This document shows positions 6,631 through 14,193 of a stretch of 17,923 nt of DNA, piece by piece (position 1 is the first letter of the stretch; every line of letters begins with the position of its first letter). The stretch lies in NCBI GenBank assembly GCA_016208665.1, contig JACQXT010000142.1:1-17923 (forward strand), written 5' to 3'. The notes beneath the pieces were generated by a model. The model was not told the origin of the DNA, ran no database searches, and was given only the letters and a program-made list of their open reading frames with translations. Made by a program: the position numbers and the translations under genes. This DNA comes from Chitinivibrionia bacterium. GTDB taxonomy: Bacteria; Krumholzibacteriota; Krumholzibacteriia; WVZY01.

Positions 6631-6650
6631 GCAGCACAAAGCAGCACAAA
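6631..6650. repeat. Two tandem copies of a 10-bp repeat
   Basis: GCAGCACAAA occurs twice head to tail at 6631-6640 and 6641-6650, just upstream of the -35 of the arsR promoter. It could be an activator site or replication slippage. Confidence 0.5.
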
Positions 6651-6656
6651 TCCCGC

Positions 6657-6685
6657 TTGACACCACCGCGCCGTTCGATTATTAT
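6657..6685 (+). promoter_or_regulatory. Sigma70 promoter of arsR-arsM
   Basis: TTGACA (6657-6662), a 17-nt spacer and TATTAT (6680-6685) give a near-consensus promoter 44 nt upstream of the arsR start. The -10 overlaps the left arm of the inverted repeat at 6682-6713, so a bound repressor would block polymerase. Confidence 0.75.
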
Positions 6686-6713
6686 ATGCAGTGTTGCGCA
6701 GATAAGCATATAA
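6682..6713. promoter_or_regulatory. Inverted-repeat operator candidate for ArsR
   Basis: TTATATGC (6682-6689) and GCATATAA (6706-6713) are exact inverted copies with a 16-nt gap, so the arms are 24 bp centre to centre. They cover the -10 and the early transcribed region before arsR (6729). This is consistent with autoregulation by the encoded As(III) sensor. Confidence 0.6.
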
Positions 6714-6728
6714 CCCACGGAGCCCGAC

Positions 6729-7061
6729 ATGAAAGAAGAAGCTGCTTTATTCAAAGTGCTCAGCGACCCGACCAGGCTGCGGCTGGCAGTGCTGCTCGCC
6801 TCGAAAGGCGAGACGTGCGTCTGCTATCTCGCGCAGGCCCTCGGCGAGCCCGATTTCAAGATCTCGCGCCACCTGGGGATCATGCGCTCGTCGGGCATGG
6901 TCGAGGCCAGGCGCGAGGGCACCTGGATGTACTACAAGCTCGCGAGTCCAAGGCGCCGCCTGGAGCGGTGTCTGCGCGAATGCCTTAAAAACTGCCTGAC
7001 GGATCATGCGATAGTAAAAACAGACCTAAAACGCCTGCGCAAAGCGACTTGCGCGAAGTAA
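6729..7061 (+). CDS. arsR: Arsenite-responsive ArsR repressor
   Basis: 110 residues. A winged-helix ArsR core starts almost at the N-terminus (LFKVLSDPTRLRLAVLL). It carries the metalloid-binding motif ETCVCYL, with C30 and C32 matching the first two cysteines of the classical ELCVCDLC site. The third position of that site is alanine here. The recognition helix region is 'PDFKISRHLGIMRSSGMVEARREG' (41-64). Four further cysteines lie in the C-terminal tail (C81, C85, C89, C108) and may complete a distinct As(III) site. Binding of As(III) is expected to release the repressor from the upstream inverted repeat. arsM follows after 30 nt, so the two genes form one operon. The family and the arsenic response are well supported by the motif plus the adjacent arsM; the role of the extra cysteines is inferred. 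Confidence 0.9.
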   Translation: MKEEAALFKVLSDPTRLRLAVLLASKGETCVCYLAQALGEPDFKISRHLGIMRSSGMVEARREGTWMYYKLASPRRRLERCLRECLKNCLTDHAIVKTDLKRLRKATCAK

Positions 7062-7091
7062 CGACGAAGCAACGACCAGGAGGAAAGAATC

Positions 7092-7985
7092 ATGAACGAT
7101 AAAAACACGAAGTGCGGATGCGGCGGGAATGCCGGTCCCCGCGATGCCCGCAACACCAACCCCCGGGACATCCGCGGCACGGTCCGCGAGGAATACGGCA
7201 AGATCGCGCGGCAGGGCGCATCGGAGCCAGGCGCACACTCTTGCTGCGGAGGCCCATCTCCAGACTCGGTTGCCGCCTCCATCGGTTACAGCGGCGCCGA
7301 ACTCGCCGGTTTGCCCGACGGGGCGAACATGGGACTTTCCTGCGGCAATCCGACCGCGATTGCATCGCTCAAGCCCGGAGAAGTCATCCTCGACCTGGGC
7401 GCGGGAGGCGGCTTCGACGTCTTCATCGCCGCGCGCAAGGTCGGCCCCGAGGGCCGCGCCATCGGCGTGGACATGACCCCGGGCATGATAGAGAAAGCCC
7501 GCCGGAACGCCGAATCATTTGCAAAGACGACCGGCCTCGCAAACGTCGAATTCCGCCTGGGCGAGATCGAACACCTGCCCGTGGCCGACGGCAGCGTGGA
7601 CGCCCTGATATCGAACTGCGTCATCAATCTTTCGCCGGATAAGCCTCAAGTGTGGCGGGAGATCGCCCGCGTGCTCAAACCGGGCGGGCGTGTGGCTGTT
7701 TCGGACCTGGCGCTCCTCAAGCCGCTGCCCGATGCGGTCCGCGCATCCGTGCGAGCGCTGGTGGGATGCGTCGCGGGGGCCGTGCTCGTGGAGGAAACAC
7801 GCGCAATGATGCAAGCGGCCGGTCTGGTCGACATCCGCCTGGAAAGCAAGAGCGAATATATGAACAGCATGAGCGAGTGGTCGGACCCTCTCTACCGTGA
7901 AATCGCGGAGAAGCTCCCTTCCGGCACGAAGCCGGGCGATTTCGTGACGAGCCTGAACATCACGGCAAGAAAACCGGGCAAGTAA
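7092..7985 (+). CDS. arsM: Arsenite S-adenosylmethionine methyltransferase
   Basis: 297 residues, within the usual size range; ATG 7092 follows CAGGAGGAAAG. It transfers methyl groups from SAM to trivalent arsenic in the cytosol, giving mono- to trimethyl arsenicals. Visible features: an N-terminal CGCGG motif (C8, C10), VREEYGKIARQG (31-42), a C51-C52 pair (SCCGG), the GLSCGNP motif with C84, SAM motif I DLGAGGGFD (101-109), the acidic VDMTPGM (126-132), SNCVINLSPDK with C176, VLKPGGR (194-200) and VGCVAGA with C226. C84, C176 and C226 correspond to the three cysteines that bind As(III) in characterised ArsM enzymes, so the enzyme looks intact. No arsenite efflux pump (arsB/acr3) or arsenate reductase is in the window. 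The downstream convergent gap holds repeats but no strong terminator. Confidence 0.95.
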   Translation: MNDKNTKCGCGGNAGPRDARNTNPRDIRGTVREEYGKIARQGASEPGAHSCCGGPSPDSVAASIGYSGAELAGLPDGANMGLSCGNPTAIASLKPGEVILDLGAGGGFDVFIAARKVGPEGRAIGVDMTPGMIEKARRNAESFAKTTGLANVEFRLGEIEHLPVADGSVDALISNCVINLSPDKPQVWREIARVLKPGGRVAVSDLALLKPLPDAVRASVRALVGCVAGAVLVEETRAMMQAAGLVDIRLESKSEYMNSMSEWSDPLYREIAEKLPSGTKPGDFVTSLNITARKPGK

Positions 7986-8076
7986 GAATCGGCGCTCCCT
8001 GCGTTGTATGATCTAATCGAGAATCGGCGTCCGGCCGACAGCGCAAGCATAACGGGGATTGTCCCGAGAATCGGCG
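7985..8076. repeat. Three direct copies of AGAATCGGCG in the arsM/OPT convergent gap
   Basis: AGAATCGGCG occurs at 7985-7994, 8020-8029 and 8067-8076; the last two share a longer GAGAATCGGCG. Spacings of 35 and 47 nt are irregular. A short AGGC-CTAA-GCCT hairpin followed by TTTTCTTT (about 8076-8095) could terminate arsM transcription weakly, but it lies at the end of the opposing gene. Confidence 0.55.
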
Positions 8077-8080
8077 AGGC

Positions 8081-10180
8081 CTAAGCCTTTTCTTTCCGTG
8101 CGTTTCTCAGCGGCAGGCCGATGAGCACCAGGCCGAGAATCGCGATAAAGACGAGGCTCAGGAGATACGAGGGCGAAGCAAAAACAGCAGGAATATCTAT
8201 TTCACGAAACGCGAGACCAGCGAAGAGAAGTCCCAGGAGCGCTTCCCCCGCGATCAGACCGGAAGCCAGCAGGACTCCCATGTTGTTGATCTTCTCTTTG
8301 GCGTCCGCGCCCGCGGATCGCTTTTGCAGTATGTTCTCGAGCAATCCCTTCATCATACCGCCCACAAAAATGGCGAACGAGGTGTCGATCGGCAGATACA
8401 TGCCGACGGCGATCAGCATGGGGCTCTTGACCTGCATCAGGATGAACGCGATCTCCATGAACATGCCGACGACGATCAGGATGAGCTCGGCCTTGCCCTC
8501 GACGATTCCCCTGCCGACAACGGCCATCAGGCTCGCCTGAGGGGCGGGAAGCTTCTCGCCGCCGAAACCGGCCTGCGTGCCCAGGATGTCGTTCTGCCGC
8601 TCCGGCGCGAAACCGCGGATTTCGTCGAGCGTGAAGGTTTTCCCCGCGAGATCGGGGTTCGTTCCCTTGTACTCCACCGACGCGATCTGATTGCTCTCCA
8701 TGCGATCGAGCTCCGCGCCGACGACTCGTTTTATATCTCCCAGGTGGAGCAGCGATAAAATAAAAAACATGGCGAGCGCGGCTCCCACGACGCCGAATAT
8801 GTCGCCCATCTGCATCTTCCACGGCGTGCATCCGAGAATGTGCCCGGCTTTGAGATCCTGCATCATTTCTCCGGCCACGGAAACGCTCGTGCAGGTGAAC
8901 GCGGCGACGCCCAGAACGGCCGCGACCGCAGCCTCGCCCCGCAGGCCCATCGCCAGCATGAGGAAGGTGACGACGATCAGGACCGATACGGTCAATCCGC
9001 TTGTCGGGTTGTTGCTGACGCCGATGATGCCCACGAGGTATCCCGAAACCGCCGCGAACATGAAGCCGAGGATCAGCATCACCACCGAAGCCACCGCCGC
9101 AGGAAGGAAACTCCCCGCGAAGTACCTGAAGATGAACATCATGATGATGGTAATGAGCCCGATGGCGGGCAGAGACCAGCGAATGCTGATGTCTTTGTCG
9201 GTTCGAAGGATCGTCTGGCCCCCGGCGCCCGACAACTTCACGTATGAAAACGAGCGGGTGATGCCGTTCAAGAGGCTCGTCCGCATCTTGAACAGGGTGT
9301 AAAAAGCGCCGACCAGCATGCCGCCGATGGCTATATACCTGACATAATTCTTCCATATGAACGTCAGCTCCGCGGTCCAGTTCTCCACGGCGCCCGGATC
9401 GTCACGATGAAGCAAGTATGCAATAATGGGCGTGAGAAGGCCCCAGGCAAGCACGCCGCCGCTGAAGTTGATCGCCCCGAGCTTCGGGCCGATGATGTAC
9501 CCCACGCCGAAATACGCCGGATTCATGCCCGGCGCCCGCAGGAGGAGGCTGCCCTTCGTCATGCTCACGACTCTTTGCCAAGCGCCCGCGATGAACTTGA
9601 ATTCGACGAGCGCGCTGATGAAGGCGCCGATCCCCATGCCGATGAACAGAAAGCGCGAGTTCTGGACGCCCGCTTGTCCCGATTTATGGATCTCCGCCGC
9701 CGCGAGGGATTCGGGAAACGGCAGTTCCGCGTCTTCCACCAGAACGCGCCTCAAAATCGTCACGAACATGATTCCCAGGATCGCGGCTACAATGAGTATG
9801 ATCGTCGAGATTATGTAGTTCTTGATTGAAAAGAATGGATTCCAAACCGAGGCTATGAAAAAGGCCGGCAAGGTAAAGATCGCTCCGGTGGCGACGTTGC
9901 CGCCGATCGATCCCACGGTTCTCGCCGCGTTCTCTTCGAGGAGGGTCCCCTTGAAAGCTTTCAACACCGCCATGCCGACGACCGCGGTCGTATAGGTCGC
10001 CGCGATGGTCATTCCGGCTTTGAGCCCCAGGTACGCATTGGCCGCTCCCATGACGACCGCCATGAGCACCCCGAGGACCGCCGCGCGGACGGTGAGCTCA
10101 GCCATGTTCGACTCTGCGGGGACAAACGGGATCTTTTCTTGCGGCGCGGGCATGGTTCGAGGAGTGTACGAAGCCGGCAT
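8081..10180 (-). CDS. OPT family oligopeptide/metal-chelate transporter
   Basis: 699 residues, polytopic with roughly 14-16 hydrophobic segments. OPT family hallmarks are the N-terminal 'ELTVRAAVLGVLMAVVMGAANAY' region with LGLKAGMTIAA, the conserved 'NAARTVGSIGGNVATGAIF' region, and 'FGVGYIIGPKLGAINFSGGVLAWG' in the middle; the C-terminal half repeats the membrane pattern. It matches the prokaryotic OPT group (TIGR00733-like), usually about 630-690 residues. Family members import oligopeptides or metal chelates with protons; the substrate cannot be deduced here. Two starts are possible, ATG 10180 and ATG 10153, nine codons apart; neither has a good ribosome binding site, and homology begins after both. 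It is transcribed towards arsM (95 nt gap) and away from the hydrolase gene, and nothing ties it to arsenic. Confidence 0.9.
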   Translation of the reverse strand: MPASYTPRTMPAPQEKIPFVPAESNMAELTVRAAVLGVLMAVVMGAANAYLGLKAGMTIAATYTTAVVGMAVLKAFKGTLLEENAARTVGSIGGNVATGAIFTLPAFFIASVWNPFFSIKNYIISTIILIVAAILGIMFVTILRRVLVEDAELPFPESLAAAEIHKSGQAGVQNSRFLFIGMGIGAFISALVEFKFIAGAWQRVVSMTKGSLLLRAPGMNPAYFGVGYIIGPKLGAINFSGGVLAWGLLTPIIAYLLHRDDPGAVENWTAELTFIWKNYVRYIAIGGMLVGAFYTLFKMRTSLLNGITRSFSYVKLSGAGGQTILRTDKDISIRWSLPAIGLITIIMMFIFRYFAGSFLPAAVASVVMLILGFMFAAVSGYLVGIIGVSNNPTSGLTVSVLIVVTFLMLAMGLRGEAAVAAVLGVAAFTCTSVSVAGEMMQDLKAGHILGCTPWKMQMGDIFGVVGAALAMFFILSLLHLGDIKRVVGAELDRMESNQIASVEYKGTNPDLAGKTFTLDEIRGFAPERQNDILGTQAGFGGEKLPAPQASLMAVVGRGIVEGKAELILIVVGMFMEIAFILMQVKSPMLIAVGMYLPIDTSFAIFVGGMMKGLLENILQKRSAGADAKEKINNMGVLLASGLIAGEALLGLLFAGLAFREIDIPAVFASPSYLLSLVFIAILGLVLIGLPLRNARKEKA

Positions 10181-10342
10181 CTTCGTGTCAAGATAGATTG
10201 AAGGCGGAGAGCAGGGGCCGCGAAATTCATCTTATAAATGAAACAAAACTTGTTGTTTGTATCGTAGTATATGTACTCGCTGAGCGCATGTACCAAGGCT
10301 TCTAAAAAGTCGATAGCACCTCCCTGTCAAAGGAGAGATTAC
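10181..10342. other. Divergent intergenic region between transporter and hydrolase genes
   Basis: 162 nt that must carry promoters for both directions. I see an AT-rich core with the inverted repeat AAACAA-AACTTG-TTGTTT (10241-10258). No well-spaced consensus -35/-10 pair stands out. Confidence 0.35.
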
Positions 10343-11770
10343 ATGAAGAACTTTCCGGCTATTATCTGCTGCATTCTTTTTATCTGCCAATTGAGCGGTT
10401 CGTTCTCGATCGCCTGTGCATCAGACGACAAAATCGCCTCAACCGCAGCAGCAATCGCAACCGCAGCAGCAACCACTCCAGCCCCAGCAGCCGGCGAAGA
10501 GTATTGCGGCGAGTATTTTCTGCCGTCGGGGAAACGGGTCTCGGTCTACATGATGGGTGTCATTCCGGCAATGGTCAGATTGACCTTCATAAACTGGGAA
10601 AACGGAAGAGCGGGAGCTCTCACGAGCGACGGCCCCGACCGCTATTGGGCCGCGCTATCTCCGCTCCAGGCCGAAACACGGCAGACCGCGATCGCGTTCG
10701 GCCGCGGAGCCGACAACTCGATCGAGCACCTCACGATTCAAGAAGGAACGGCGCCGGAAGTGCGCGCCGACCTCAGGAAGACATTCGAACAAAGGAATAT
10801 CACGTTCGCCAACGGCGACGCGGTTCTCTCCGGCGTGCTGAAGACGCCCCTCGGAAAGGGCCCATTTCCGGCGGTCGTGCTCGTGCACGGCTCCGGCCCG
10901 GGAGGCCGCGAACAGATGGAATCCATGTCGAGATTTTTCGTCCATCTGGGGATGGCGGTCGTGAGCTACGACAAACGCGGCTGCGGCGCTTCGGGCGGCG
11001 ATTGGAAACAGGTTGATCTCGAGACGCTGGCCGACGACGCGCTCGCCGCGGTCTCGATGCTGGCGTCCGAGCCGGGCATCGATCCGAAGCGGATCGGATT
11101 GTGGGGCATCAGCCAGGGCGGCTGGATCACGCCGCTGGCGGCAAGCAGGTCAAATAAAGTGGCTTTCGTCATCAACCACTCGGGCCCCGGCACGAGCCTC
11201 CGCCGCCAGGACACGTACATGATGACCAGCACGCTGAAAAGCCAGGGTGTGCCCGCCGAGGATATCGAACTCGCCGTCCAAGCCATGAATATCCTGTACG
11301 ATTACGGCAGGAAGAAGGCTACCATCGAGCAGCTGGAGGCCGCCGTCGATAAACTGCGCGGCAAACCAGGCCTCGAGGAATTCACGTCTCTGTCCGCCGA
11401 CCAACTGGTCCCCGACTCGCTGTACGCCCGCCAGGCAATCGGCGATCCGGCGTGGTTCTTTCATCTCGATCCCGACCGCGACGCCTTGCAACCATACCGA
11501 CTTTTGCGGTGTCCGCTCCTCGTCGTCTACGGGAAGCTCGATTATACGATTCCGGTGGAGGAGAGCGAGGCGAAGATCTCGGCCGTCCTCAAGGAGAGCG
11601 CCCACCCGGATTATCTCGTGAAGGTTCTGGAGCGCACCGGGCACGGCATGAGCCTCATGAATCCGGACGAACCCAACAAGCCGGCCGAGCCGTTATCGAT
11701 CGCACCGGAGTATTTCTCGCTGATTGAGGAGTGGCTGAAAGGCCACGGCATGTGCGGCATCGCGGAGTGA
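10343..11770 (+). CDS. Exported alpha/beta hydrolase (S9-like/dienelactone hydrolase-like)
   Basis: 475 residues from ATG 10343, preferred over an in-frame upstream start at 10271 because AAAGGAGAG lies 5-9 bases upstream and a signal peptide starts there. The signal sequence is hydrophobic to about residue 24; cleavage is probably at ACA after residue 26, or C25 could be lipidated, although its lipobox is poor. An Ala/Thr/Pro-rich low-complexity linker (33-50) follows, then a ~100-residue N-terminal beta region. The hydrolase core runs from about 155: oxyanion motif HGSGPGG (182-188), 'YDKRGCGASGGDW' (209-221), nucleophile elbow GISQGG with S257, acid D400 (GKLDYTIP) and H434 (GHGM). The triad is complete. 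A helical lid lies at about 295-365. The substrate is unknown; ester or peptide hydrolysis outside the cytoplasm is expected. Confidence 0.88.
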   Translation: MKNFPAIICCILFICQLSGSFSIACASDDKIASTAAAIATAAATTPAPAAGEEYCGEYFLPSGKRVSVYMMGVIPAMVRLTFINWENGRAGALTSDGPDRYWAALSPLQAETRQTAIAFGRGADNSIEHLTIQEGTAPEVRADLRKTFEQRNITFANGDAVLSGVLKTPLGKGPFPAVVLVHGSGPGGREQMESMSRFFVHLGMAVVSYDKRGCGASGGDWKQVDLETLADDALAAVSMLASEPGIDPKRIGLWGISQGGWITPLAASRSNKVAFVINHSGPGTSLRRQDTYMMTSTLKSQGVPAEDIELAVQAMNILYDYGRKKATIEQLEAAVDKLRGKPGLEEFTSLSADQLVPDSLYARQAIGDPAWFFHLDPDRDALQPYRLLRCPLLVVYGKLDYTIPVEESEAKISAVLKESAHPDYLVKVLERTGHGMSLMNPDEPNKPAEPLSIAPEYFSLIEEWLKGHGMCGIAE

Positions 11771-11792
11771 TGCCGGAGCCGGAGCCCCCGGC

Positions 11793-14036
11793 CTACTTCT
11801 TCTCCGCTCCCGCGACTTCGATGCCGGCAAGCTGATGAAGCGTGAGGAATGCGAGCTGGCAGTAGCACGTTGCTTCCGTGCCCTGATTCCAATTCAATCC
11901 GCTCGGCGTCAACGCGTCGTGGCAGCCGCCCGTCGAGAAATCATACAGCTCCACATTGAGCCTGTTCGCGCCGAGGAACCAGTCCACGGCGGAACGGATG
12001 GGCGCGAGATACTGCGCTTCGCGTTTGTAATAGAAGGCGGCGCCGAGGGCCTCGATGAACGTCGCGGCGGTCGTCGGCAGCTCTTCCTCGTCGGGATTGT
12101 CGCCCAGCCTGAGAAACACCGTGCCGTTCGACGTCACTTCCCGTATTTCATCGATCATCTCGTGCATTCGCGGCGACAGATCCGGCTTCTCGAGAACCGA
12201 GTACGCTACGACGAGCGCCTGCATCGCAACCGGCCAATCCGCCGATCCCCACCGGTCGATCCAGCCCGCATCGGCGCAGAGCGCTTCGAGGCGCTTCACG
12301 TGCCGCGAGAGATACCGTTTCACTTCCAGAGCGCCGGGGAAACGCCCGAGGTAGTTCGCCGCCCCGAGAACGGCGTGCGCCGCACCGCGCATATCCTTGA
12401 AATCGGTGTTGGGAAGCAGGATCGTGAATATATCGTTTGCGGCGCCGTGCAGGACATCGGGGCCGTGGTGAACCGTGTATCCGAGCGCCCATACCGTTTT
12501 CCCCAGCGCGGCATCCGAAGCGCGGCCGATCCTGTTCCGCGGGTAATCCAGTCCTTCCGCAACGTCCGCGCTGTTGCCGATGAGCACTTGCAACAGCGCG
12601 AGATAGATTTCGCTGAGAACCGCGGCCTGGCGGTCTCCGAAAATATCGTGATACTTGGCGCTCATCACCAGCGCCGTCGCGGCGTCTTCCAGGCGGTACC
12701 CGTATCGCCAATCGGGCAGCGTGAGGCGCGCGTGGTGGGCGACCCCCGTATCGTCGCTCAGCCGGACGAGATGATCCAGCTTCGGCGTCGGGAGGTTGGT
12801 CGGCGCAATCGTACGGCGCGTCACCGAAGCCACGGGCACCATCGCCGGCACCTTGCTCCTCACCTCGTCGAACAGGTTGATGTACGCGCGGGCGACGTTC
12901 GACCAAACCATGTGGCGTGAATACGTGTACGCCTTCTTTCTCATCGCGCTCAGCGCGACTTCATCGTCGAGGAGGCTCATGACTGCGTCCGTGAGCGCTT
13001 TCGAGTCCTGAAGCGGGACGAGAACGCCGCGTCCGTCCGCCAGAAGCTCTTCGGCGTGCCAATAGGGCGTGGAGATGATGGCTTTGCCGGATCCCATGGC
13101 GTACGCCAGCGCGCCGCTCGTGATCTGATCGAGATTGAGATAGGGAGTGACGCAGATGTCCGCCGCCCCCAGGTACTCGAGCAGTTCGTTCAGTTCGACG
13201 AACCGCGGGTGAAACAGGACATGCTGCTCGAGCCCCAGTTCCCGCACCGTGCGCTGGAGACTCAGCCGGTACGATTCGCCTTCGTGCCGGAGCACGTTCG
13301 GGTGGGTCATTCCCAGAACCACATACATGGTTTTCGGATGGCGCGCGACGACGGGAGGAAGCGCCTGGAGCATGTACTCGATGCCCTTGTTCCGGTGGAG
13401 GAGGCCGAAGGTGAGCAGCACGCGCCTCCCCTCCACGCTGAACTGATCCTTGTAATAGCTCGGATCGACGAACGGCACGTCATGAATGCCGTGCGGGATC
13501 ACGACGATCTTGTTCTTGTCGATGCCGTATATGTCCTGGAGAAAACGCACCGCCCGATCGCTCATCACCACGAGCTTCGTGGCCAGCGCGGCTATTTCCG
13601 TGAACACCTCTTTCTGAACCGGAGTGGTCTCCTTGATGACGGTGTGGCAGGTCACGACCAACGGCCGGTTGAGGTCGCGCAAGAGCGCGAGCAGGTTGCT
13701 CCCCCATTCCCCGCCGAAAATGCCGTATTCGTGCTGCAGGCAGACGACGTCGATCTGGCTGAAGTTGAGAAAATCCGCCGCGCGGGAATAATCGATCTGG
13801 TGTCCCTGGCGGATCTCGAACTTGACCCTGTCGGGGTAGCTGTACCCTTCGGGAATATCGTTCATGGCGGTCACGATGACCGGCTGCTTCTGTCCCGCCT
13901 GCTGCGCGACCGCTTCCGCCAGGTCGTACGTGAACGTCGCGATCCCGCACACACGGGGCAGATAATTGCCGATGAACGCGATGCCTTTGAAACGCGGAAG
14001 AATATTTGGAATGCTGGAAACGCTCGATCTATCCAT
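11793..14036 (-). CDS. GT4-type glycosyltransferase fused to a C-terminal helical (alpha/alpha-barrel-like) domain
   Basis: 747 residues. Residues 15-395 are a GT-B fold family 4 glycosyltransferase: the glycine-rich 'NYLPRVCGIATFTYDLA' (24-40), 'CLQHEYGIFGGEWG' (99-112), CHT with H131, 'VVIPHGI' (178-184), 'LTFGLLHRNKGIEYML' (208-223) and the donor-binding region 'ITSGALAYAMGSGKAIISTPYWHAEEL' (305-331) ending in a Glu pair. Residues 420-745 are a different, helix-rich domain without transmembrane segments; it ends in NWNQGTEA (715-722), a motif I associate with glycosidase/phosphorylase-like alpha/alpha barrels found beside or fused to GT4 enzymes. The protein is probably cytosolic and transfers a sugar from a nucleotide donor; the acceptor is unknown. 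It lies downstream of the lipoprotein gene but is separated from it by a strong hairpin, so it probably has its own promoter. A divergent glycosyltransferase lies 2.7 kb away. Confidence 0.87.
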   Translation of the reverse strand: MDRSSVSSIPNILPRFKGIAFIGNYLPRVCGIATFTYDLAEAVAQQAGQKQPVIVTAMNDIPEGYSYPDRVKFEIRQGHQIDYSRAADFLNFSQIDVVCLQHEYGIFGGEWGSNLLALLRDLNRPLVVTCHTVIKETTPVQKEVFTEIAALATKLVVMSDRAVRFLQDIYGIDKNKIVVIPHGIHDVPFVDPSYYKDQFSVEGRRVLLTFGLLHRNKGIEYMLQALPPVVARHPKTMYVVLGMTHPNVLRHEGESYRLSLQRTVRELGLEQHVLFHPRFVELNELLEYLGAADICVTPYLNLDQITSGALAYAMGSGKAIISTPYWHAEELLADGRGVLVPLQDSKALTDAVMSLLDDEVALSAMRKKAYTYSRHMVWSNVARAYINLFDEVRSKVPAMVPVASVTRRTIAPTNLPTPKLDHLVRLSDDTGVAHHARLTLPDWRYGYRLEDAATALVMSAKYHDIFGDRQAAVLSEIYLALLQVLIGNSADVAEGLDYPRNRIGRASDAALGKTVWALGYTVHHGPDVLHGAANDIFTILLPNTDFKDMRGAAHAVLGAANYLGRFPGALEVKRYLSRHVKRLEALCADAGWIDRWGSADWPVAMQALVVAYSVLEKPDLSPRMHEMIDEIREVTSNGTVFLRLGDNPDEEELPTTAATFIEALGAAFYYKREAQYLAPIRSAVDWFLGANRLNVELYDFSTGGCHDALTPSGLNWNQGTEATCYCQLAFLTLHQLAGIEVAGAEKK

Positions 14037-14062
14037 GGTCGGCCTCTCTCTCAGCGGTATGA

Positions 14063-14100
14063 AATGAATTCATTGCCCGTCCGGTGCACGATGCACCCGG
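14063..14100. promoter_or_regulatory. Palindrome and stem-loop upstream of the GT4 gene
   Basis: AATGAATTCATT (14063-14074) is a perfect 12-bp palindrome 27 bases before the GT4 start. Next to it, GGTGCA-CGA-TGCACC (14083-14097) forms a tight 6-bp hairpin that extends by CC/GG across one bulged base. These could be an operator and a leader hairpin of the GT4 gene. Confidence 0.4.
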
Positions 14101-14136
14101 GAAATGCTAGCACAATTCATGTTTCTGTGAAAGAGG

Positions 14137-14172
14137 CTTCGAGGCGCCGGTTCGAACCCCGGCGCCTCGAAG
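14137..14172 (-). terminator. 14-bp perfect hairpin terminator after the lipoprotein gene
   Basis: CTTCGAGGCGCCGG (14137-14150) and CCGGCGCCTCGAAG (14159-14172) pair perfectly around an 8-nt loop. It begins 21 bases past the lipoprotein stop codon. On the minus strand it is followed by CCTCTTTC, a weak pyrimidine tract. It separates the lipoprotein from GT4 transcription. Confidence 0.75.
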
Positions 14173-14193
14173 GGACGCGAGAGGCGGGGTGTA

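Noticed and set aside
8202..9356. 384-codon minus-strand frame overlapping the OPT transporter
   Set aside because: It is an out-of-frame shadow of the transporter, extremely Arg/Gly/His-rich and without membrane segments.
14146..14163. GGTTCGAACCCC string resembling a tRNA T-arm
   Set aside because: The T-stem would mispair at its third base, there is no acceptor, D or anticodon arm upstream, and the string is the loop and inner stem of a perfect 14-bp terminator hairpin.
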